In this document: piece after piece, positions 31,959-36,437 of the stretch
Layout: each line of letters opens with the position of its first letter
How positions within the stretch are numbered: position 1 is the first letter of the stretch
Assembly (NCBI GenBank): GCA_029009515.1
Contig: JAQXJZ010000115.1
Span: forward strand, 1-36,437
Length of the DNA: 36,437 nt
Origin: a bacterium
Lineage (GTDB): Bacteria; Bacillota; Clostridia; Christensenellales; Aristaeellaceae
Direction of reading: 5' to 3'
Made by a program: the position numbers and the translations under genes
The notes under the pieces: generated by a model
The model's input: only the letters and a program-made list of their open reading frames with translations
Told to the model about the DNA's origin: nothing
Database searches by the model: none

Positions 31959-33275
31959 TTACCAGGTGGCCTTGCTGGCCTTTTCCACGGCGTCCTGATG
32001 ATCGGGGTCGATCTTGTCGCTGCCGTGGGTCTTGCTGTTCTTGAAGTGAATGCACAGGTGGCCGTCAAAATCATTGTTGATGGTGGTGGTACCGTGAGGC
32101 ATGCCGTTCATGGAAGCAGCATATACATGGCCGTTGTAGAGGATCAGGATGGCCCTTCTGCGCCAGCTGAAGGATCCGCCGTAGATGCTCTTGATGGTGG
32201 CGGTATCCTCGTCACTGTAGGGTTCAGCGTCCATGTGGTCGACGCCGGACCAACGTACCATCTGGAAGGTTTTGCCGGTGGCAACGTCCTTGACGGTGAA
32301 GCGGGCATTCTTGGGAATCACGCGGCTCACATTGTCCTTGTACCAGTCCAGCACCTCGGTCTTGTACTTGCTGGAGGAAGGAGAGCTGGCTGCGCTTTCG
32401 CCAAAGATGACGCGGATGGTGCTTTCGCCCGCAATGCCGTCAGCCTTCATGCCGCGCTTGGTCTGGAAGGCCTTCACAGCAGCCACGGTGGCGTTGCCGT
32501 ACTTGCCGTCGATGACGCCGTCGTAGTAACCCAGATATTCAAGCGCCTGCTGGATCTTGATCACGTCATTGCCGCGGTCGCCCAGTTCGCACTTGGCAGG
32601 AGCAGAGCCGATTTCAGCAATGCTGCTGACGGTGTTCTTCTTGGAAGAAGAGGAAGTGGTGGAGGCGGCTTCCTTGCTGCCGGGTTCGGGCTGGGTGGTC
32701 AGCGTGTTGCTGGAGCAGCTGCCGAAGATGGCGGTGACGGTGGACCAGCCGGCATAGCCGTCGGCTTCCAGATCGTTGGCTTTCTGATACTTCTTCACGG
32801 CCTCGGTCGTGCCGTCGCCGTACTTGCCGTCCAGCTTGCCATCATAGTAGCCCAGAATGTTCAGCGCCTTCTGCAGCTTGAGCACGTCGCTGGTCTCGTC
32901 GCCAACGCGCATGATGCCGGGGGCAGAGCCCAAAGCCTTGATCTTTTCAGCGCTCCTGGACGCAGCGGCGGCGCCCTTGGTGATGTACTTCTTCATGATG
33001 TAGCCGGAGTAGGAGCCGTAGCCCACCTTGTACCAGCTGCCCTTGGTGCCCAGAATGTTTACCTCTTCGCCTTCCGGCAGGGTCTGCAGGGCCTTGGAAT
33101 CCTTATCCGCTTCCTTGCGCAGCACAACCTTGGCATTGGTGGTGCCGGGCGTGCTGTCCGCCAGCGCGGATGCAGGAAGTACGATAACGCTCATCATCAC
33201 TGCCAGCGTCATCAGCAGGCAGAGCAGGCGTTTGGCAGCATTTTGCACAGAGTTCATGGCATTTGTACAAAACAT
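31959..33275 (-). CDS. Secreted SH3 and peptidoglycan-binding protein with an L,D-transpeptidase-like C-terminal motif
   Basis: 438 residues from ATG 33275 (AAGGAGG upstream). The parts in order are a signal peptide (about 15-39, LLCLLMTLAVMMSVIVLPASALA); a bacterial SH3 domain (about 47-98, VVLRKEADKDSKALQTL to GYIMKKYI); peptidoglycan-binding domain 1 (about 124-185, LKLQKALNILGYYDGKLDGKYG); a Ser/Lys linker; and a second copy (about 231-292). The C-terminal domain (about 315-438) has an unusual HGT at 394-396 and GHLCIHF at 405-411, reminiscent of the HGT...SHGCIR signature of YkuD L,D-transpeptidases with a possible catalytic Cys408. It probably binds the cell wall outside the membrane. 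Enzymatic activity is inference. It has its own promoter and a leader stem-loop. Confidence 0.85.
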   Translation of the reverse strand: MFCTNAMNSVQNAAKRLLCLLMTLAVMMSVIVLPASALADSTPGTTNAKVVLRKEADKDSKALQTLPEGEEVNILGTKGSWYKVGYGSYSGYIMKKYITKGAAAASRSAEKIKALGSAPGIMRVGDETSDVLKLQKALNILGYYDGKLDGKYGDGTTEAVKKYQKANDLEADGYAGWSTVTAIFGSCSSNTLTTQPEPGSKEAASTTSSSSKKNTVSSIAEIGSAPAKCELGDRGNDVIKIQQALEYLGYYDGVIDGKYGNATVAAVKAFQTKRGMKADGIAGESTIRVIFGESAASSPSSSKYKTEVLDWYKDNVSRVIPKNARFTVKDVATGKTFQMVRWSGVDHMDAEPYSDEDTATIKSIYGGSFSWRRRAILILYNGHVYAASMNGMPHGTTTINNDFDGHLCIHFKNSKTHGSDKIDPDHQDAVEKASKATW

Positions 33276-33307
33276 GTCGTATGAACCTCCTTTTCGATGA
33301 TCACAGA

Positions 33308-33330
33308 GCAAACGAAAAGCATTTGTTTGC
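33308..33330 (-). other. Stem-loop at the 5' end of the SH3-domain gene transcript
   Basis: On the minus strand GCAAACAAA pairs with TTCGTTTGC (8 of 9 pairs) around a 5-base loop. With the promoter at 33337-33365 the RNA would start at about 33330, at the base of this stem. Such 5' stem-loops can protect an mRNA from decay. Confidence 0.5.
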
Positions 33331-33336
33331 ATTTCA

Positions 33337-33365
33337 AATATATTACGAAAATATTAAAAAGTCAA
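33337..33365 (-). promoter_or_regulatory. Sigma-A promoter of the SH3-domain gene
   Basis: Minus strand TTGACT (33365-33360), a 17-base spacer and TATATT (33342-33337). Confidence 0.75.
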
Positions 33366-33449
33366 TATAAAATGGTCATCTGTTACAGGTTTTTCGTAAG
33401 GAACGGAAAGAATGGAAGATAGTTCTCTTGAGCAAAATGCCCGAAACTA

Positions 33450-33478
33450 TTGACGAAAAGCCATTTCATGGTTAAACT
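33450..33478 (+). promoter_or_regulatory. Sigma-A promoter of the 837-residue coiled-coil protein gene
   Basis: TTGACG (33450-33455), a 17-base spacer, TAAACT (33473-33478). The leader to ATG 33560 is about 75 bases and contains a short inverted repeat GTTCAT/ATGAAC around 33495-33520. Confidence 0.65.
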
Positions 33479-33559
33479 GTTATGGTGTTCACGGTTCATT
33501 CATATTTGGCTCATGAACTGGACCCATGCTTTACAACACTTTGAGGGGTAATATTCGAT

Positions 33560-36073
33560 ATGAAGGAGATCAATGGTACCATTACGCTGGCCTTTGTCGA
33601 GGAGGACAACCGTCAGCGTGTGATCTTCCGCGTCATTCCGCTTTGCACCCGTGAGGGCGGCACTTTTCATGGCGGCGCGGATGAATTTCCGGACGAGGGC
33701 AGCTTGCGCATCGTGCCTGACAAGCGCGAGCAGAGCACCTTTAAGGAAAGAATGCGCGAGATTGGCGGACTGTGCGTGGTAGCGCTTGCCAGCGATGGCA
33801 AGGAGCTGCTGAAGGTGCGCCAGAACCGCAACTATGCGCCTGATCAGGGTGAAAAGAACCAGTTTGCCATCTATTCCGACGTGATTTGCGAGTTTGCGCC
33901 CGGCGGATGCATGGAAGTGGTGGAAGCCGGCAGCAGCGCGCAGAACGCCCTGACTGCCAAGGTGCTTCTGCACAAGGACAAGATGCTCTACGGCCCCGTG
34001 GACAAGGCGGACGCTGACAAGGCGGATCTGTCCGCGCTCAAGCCCTTTGGCAACGAGCAGTTCCTGCTGCACACCATCGAAGCCCCGCAGATTGGCGGCA
34101 AGCATCAGATCTGCTGGGATCCTGAGGCCACCATCAACTGGCGTCAGCGCCGCAACTCCCTGCGCAAGCGCGACCGCGGCACGCAGGAAGAAAAGGAAGC
34201 CGCCTGCGAAACCAAGGATGAGCAGGCCAGCGCTGAAGCCCAAAAGACCGAAGAGGAAAGGCTGGTTCGCGAAAAGGCCGAGGCCGAGCATATCGAAAAG
34301 CTCAAAAAGCTGGATCCTCACTCCCGCCGCGTAGAGCGCTCCGCTGAAATCCTGCGCCAGCAGGAAGAGGAGAAGCGTCAGGCCGCCAAGGCTGAAAAGG
34401 CTGCCGCCCGCAAGGCGGAAAAGGAAAAGGCCCGCGCTGCCAAGGCAGAGACCAAGGCTGCTGAGAAGGCCGCAGAAAAGGCTGCTGAAGCCGCCGCTGA
34501 AAAGGAAGCCGAAGCGCTGCCCATTGGCACGCATCTGGAAATTCTGGACAGCGCGCTCCCCTTTGAACAGCAGATTTCCCGCCTGGCTCAGCCCCTCAGC
34601 GAAGGCGCCAACCGACTCAGCAGCGATGTTTCCACCGTTGAGGAAGAGGAAATCCCCGAAACGGTGACCGCGCACTTCAACGGCACGCCTCTTGCCCGCA
34701 ACAGCGGCAAGCCCATCCGCAGCAAGACCCGTGCTGAAAACGTGCACCACGTGGTGGAGCAGCAGATCAACGGCCAGCGCGACGAAGTGATGGGCAGCGA
34801 GCTGGGCGCCGGCGCTTACGGCATGGTGCTCAATCCCATCGAAAGCCTGCGCAGCTGCATGGAATACGTGTGGCAGAACGCTGATATGCGCGATCAGGCG
34901 CTGGCCATGCTCATGGCCAACGAAGCCTTTGCTTCCGATATGGCAGATGCCCTGCGCCGCGGCGGCATGAACCTGAAGGCCTCTGCGGCCGCTCAGGAGC
35001 AGCTGGCGGAGATTGAAGCGGACCGTCTGAGCCTGCTGATGCAGCTGGAAACCGCCCGTGAAAACACCCGCAAGTACCGCGAGGAAACCATTGCTCACGC
35101 TGCGCAGAAGAAGCGCGACGAGATTGAGCGCCTGAAGAACGAGGTCAAGAACCTCGAGGCCACTCGCAAGAAGCTTTCGGACGCCGCCAAGGCTCTCAGC
35201 AGCGATAACGCCCAGCACACCACGGATTTCCTGCGCAGGCAGCTCACCTGCATGAGCGGCGCTGCGGAAAACCGCGTGCTCATCTCGCCTGTGATCGGTC
35301 ATGAATACACCCGCAAGGAGCTGGCTGAGCAGCTGCGCGTGCATATGAACGCCAGCGGCTTCAGCATCAGCGAGGACGACGCCATGAGCCTGCTGATCGG
35401 CTTTGCGCTGTTTGACGCGGTCTGCCTGCGTGCCCGCACCGTGCAGGATGCGCAGCAGTTTGCCCGCATTGCGCTGGAGAGCTTCGGCCTGCAGAGCGTA
35501 TCCGCCGTGGTTACCCCCGACGCTTATGTGGAAATGGTGAGCCTGCTGGATGAAAACGCCATCCGCACGCCCACTGTCACCGTGCAGATGCTGGGCACCG
35601 AGACCATGACCGCTTTTGGTCACAAGACCATCTACCTGGCTTCTGACAGCATGCTGGCCGAAGGCATGGAATCCATCCTGCCGCTGCCCGTCATCCAGGT
35701 GCCGCCCATGCTCAAGCGCACCTTCGGCCAGAACGATGAGTGGACGCCGGTTATGCCCGCTTCCCTGTCCACCTTTGCCCAGATCCGTGCGGATTCCCAT
35801 CCCATGCTGTCCGAGGCTGAAAAGTGGTTTGCTGAGCTCAAGAACGCGCTGAAGCAGGAGAATGTGCAGGTATCCGATACCGCGCTGAGCTGCATGCAGC
35901 GCTTCATCGAGGTGGCCTCGCGCAAGGTGCGCGGCGGCTTCCTGACCGCAGCGGATATTGCCGTGTGTCACTGGATCGTGCCCATGCTCATGTGGAAGCG
36001 CTGCGAATCTCAGCAGATTACCGCAGTGCTGGCCGGTCTGCCCCGCGCCATGGAGCAGCTTGGCATCCGCTGA
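33560..36073 (+). CDS. Large coiled-coil protein of unknown function (837 residues)
   Basis: The product has 837 residues; ATG 33560 with GAGGGG upstream and its own promoter. No signal peptide or membrane segment, so cytoplasmic. Residues 1-190 form a compact domain rich in beta strands (INGTITLAFVEEDNRQRVIFRVIPL). Residues 205-320 are a highly charged Lys/Glu/Ala helix (units like KAEKAAARKAEKEKARAAKA), a second predicted coiled coil spans 476-546, and 555-837 form an alpha/beta domain (LLIGFALFDAVCLRARTVQDAQQFARIA; TVTVQMLGTETMTAFG). I see no Walker motif, nuclease motif or zinc cluster and cannot assign a family. The gene ends 24 bases before the small FakA-like gene, so they may act together. 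A scaffold role is a guess from the coils. Confidence 0.85.
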   Translation: MKEINGTITLAFVEEDNRQRVIFRVIPLCTREGGTFHGGADEFPDEGSLRIVPDKREQSTFKERMREIGGLCVVALASDGKELLKVRQNRNYAPDQGEKNQFAIYSDVICEFAPGGCMEVVEAGSSAQNALTAKVLLHKDKMLYGPVDKADADKADLSALKPFGNEQFLLHTIEAPQIGGKHQICWDPEATINWRQRRNSLRKRDRGTQEEKEAACETKDEQASAEAQKTEEERLVREKAEAEHIEKLKKLDPHSRRVERSAEILRQQEEEKRQAAKAEKAAARKAEKEKARAAKAETKAAEKAAEKAAEAAAEKEAEALPIGTHLEILDSALPFEQQISRLAQPLSEGANRLSSDVSTVEEEEIPETVTAHFNGTPLARNSGKPIRSKTRAENVHHVVEQQINGQRDEVMGSELGAGAYGMVLNPIESLRSCMEYVWQNADMRDQALAMLMANEAFASDMADALRRGGMNLKASAAAQEQLAEIEADRLSLLMQLETARENTRKYREETIAHAAQKKRDEIERLKNEVKNLEATRKKLSDAAKALSSDNAQHTTDFLRRQLTCMSGAAENRVLISPVIGHEYTRKELAEQLRVHMNASGFSISEDDAMSLLIGFALFDAVCLRARTVQDAQQFARIALESFGLQSVSAVVTPDAYVEMVSLLDENAIRTPTVTVQMLGTETMTAFGHKTIYLASDSMLAEGMESILPLPVIQVPPMLKRTFGQNDEWTPVMPASLSTFAQIRADSHPMLSEAEKWFAELKNALKQENVQVSDTALSCMQRFIEVASRKVRGGFLTAADIAVCHWIVPMLMWKRCESQQITAVLAGLPRAMEQLGIR

Positions 36074-36097
36074 TCTTCCTGAAAGGAGATACAATCC

Positions 36098-36349
36098 ATG
36101 CTTGAATTCAAGTTTGATACCCAGCTCCTCATCGAAGGTACCGGCCTTGACGAGGACGCCATCAACGATTACATCACCCAGAACATCAAGGGCGACTGCC
36201 TGCTGGCTGTCGGCGACGATGAACTGATCAAAATCCACTACCACACCAACGAGCCCTGGCAGGTGCTGGAATACTGCGCCAGCCTCGGCGATATTCACGA
36301 CATCGTCGTGGAAAACATGCAGCGTCAGTCTGAGGGACTTGGCGGCTGA
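36098..36349 (+). CDS. Stand-alone FakA middle-segment-like protein ('kinase to dihydroxyacetone kinase' type)
   Basis: 83 residues; AAAGGAG before ATG 36098. The sequence matches the segment of FakA (YloV, DAK2-family fatty acid kinase) that lies between the kinase domain and the FakB-binding domain: IKGDCLLAVGDDELIKIHYHTNEP, then LGDIHDIVVENMQRQ. In FakA the equivalent HxHT segment is part of the dimerisation/catalytic middle domain. The kinase (DAK2) and C-terminal domains are absent, and the flanking sequence has no trace of them, so this is a stand-alone domain rather than a frameshifted FakA. Its role is unknown; modulation of a complete FakA encoded elsewhere is possible. It is probably co-transcribed with the upstream coiled-coil gene. 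Confidence 0.8.
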   Translation: MLEFKFDTQLLIEGTGLDEDAINDYITQNIKGDCLLAVGDDELIKIHYHTNEPWQVLEYCASLGDIHDIVVENMQRQSEGLGG

Positions 36350-36383
36350 GTTGGTTGTGTGAGATGCGAGAGGGGGCATTATT

Positions 36384-36437
36384 TTGAAAAAGAAAGGCCC
36401 CACGCGCGCTCACCCCCAAGAAAACGGGCGTGGGGGG
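36384..36437 (+). CDS. Possible start of the next gene (runs off the window)
   Basis: TTG 36384 follows AGAGGGGG by seven bases and opens a frame to the window end (MKKKGPTRAHPQENGRGG). The same stretch contains an inverted repeat CCCCACGC (36398-36405) and GCGTGGGG (36428-36435), which could instead belong to a terminator. Only 18 codons are visible, so no product can be named. Confidence 0.35.
   Translation, partial: MKKKGPTRAHPQENGRGG

Noticed and set aside
33500-36403. Very long open frame on the minus strand opposite the coiled-coil gene (also similar ones at 29302-32055, 16579-19242 and 23954-26452)
   Set aside because: They mirror strongly coding plus-strand genes with GC-rich third positions, have His/Gln/Ala-rich low-meaning translations, and lack ribosome binding sites and family motifs.
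36398-36435. Terminator at the end of the window
   Set aside because: The arms pair, but the loop is 22 bases and the window ends before any T-run can be seen.

Overview
The window reads as chromosome of an endospore-forming, GC-rich member of the Clostridia. The evidence is a division and cell-wall (dcw) cluster with Firmicutes-type genes, a MurE carrying the DNPR motif typical of meso-diaminopimelate enzymes, the spore genes cotJA/cotJB/cotJC and dpaA-dpaB (spoVFA-spoVFB), an FtsK/SpoIIIE translocase, AGGAGG-type ribosome binding sites throughout, and consensus-like sigma-A promoters. A gut lineage such as Christensenellales is possible, but that is inference. I saw no tRNA, rRNA, CRISPR array, insertion sequence or prophage gene.

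Layout. 1-2577: the tail of an unidentified gene, then a solute-binding lipoprotein whose reading frame runs without a stop through a cluster of perfect hairpins into a drug/metabolite transporter of the EamA family. 2650-5455: a GH20-like glycosidase, a convergent amidohydrolase and a cysteine-rich membrane protein. 5511-6980: a small Arg-rich gene divergent from the spore-coat operon, whose first gene is a CotJA-CotJB fusion followed by the manganese catalase cotJC. 7029-8986: a secreted CAP-domain protein, a small zinc-ribbon protein with an acidic tail and a metallophosphoesterase. 8987-9287: a control region with two LexA/DinR-like palindromes, a terminator, the mraZ promoter and MraZ-box-like repeats.

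9288-22864: the dcw cluster in the order mraZ, ftsL-like, ftsI/spoVD-like, murE, mraY, murD, ftsW/spoVE-like, murA, ftsQ, ftsA, ftsZ. rsmH, murF, murG and murC are missing from their usual places. 22954-26272: a YkvI-like membrane protein and a GH65 maltose phosphorylase. 26337-27724: dipicolinate synthase dpaA-dpaB. 27838-33275: a DUF3298-type secreted protein, a second copy of the hairpin repeat, ftsK/spoIIIE, and a convergent secreted SH3/peptidoglycan-binding protein. 33560-36437: an 837-residue coiled-coil protein I do not recognise, a stand-alone copy of the middle segment of FakA, and perhaps the start of another gene.

The main result of the hunt is a shared promoter-like motif, CACA-N15-CATAGGWTG, which resembles mother-cell sigma-K promoters (AC, 16 nt, CATAnnnTA). 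It occurs with identical spacing before cotJ, before dpaA and, unexpectedly, before murA inside the dcw cluster. A close variant lies back to back with the cotJ copy in front of the small Arg-rich gene and shares its GTGCAC palindrome. This suggests that this small gene is an undescribed sporulation gene and that murA (perhaps with ftsQ) is also expressed in the mother cell. At dpaA, and perhaps at the ftsI-like gene, the promoter lies within or next to the 5' arm of a hairpin whose 3' arm holds the ribosome binding site. Read-through RNA would then be silent while locally started RNA is translated.
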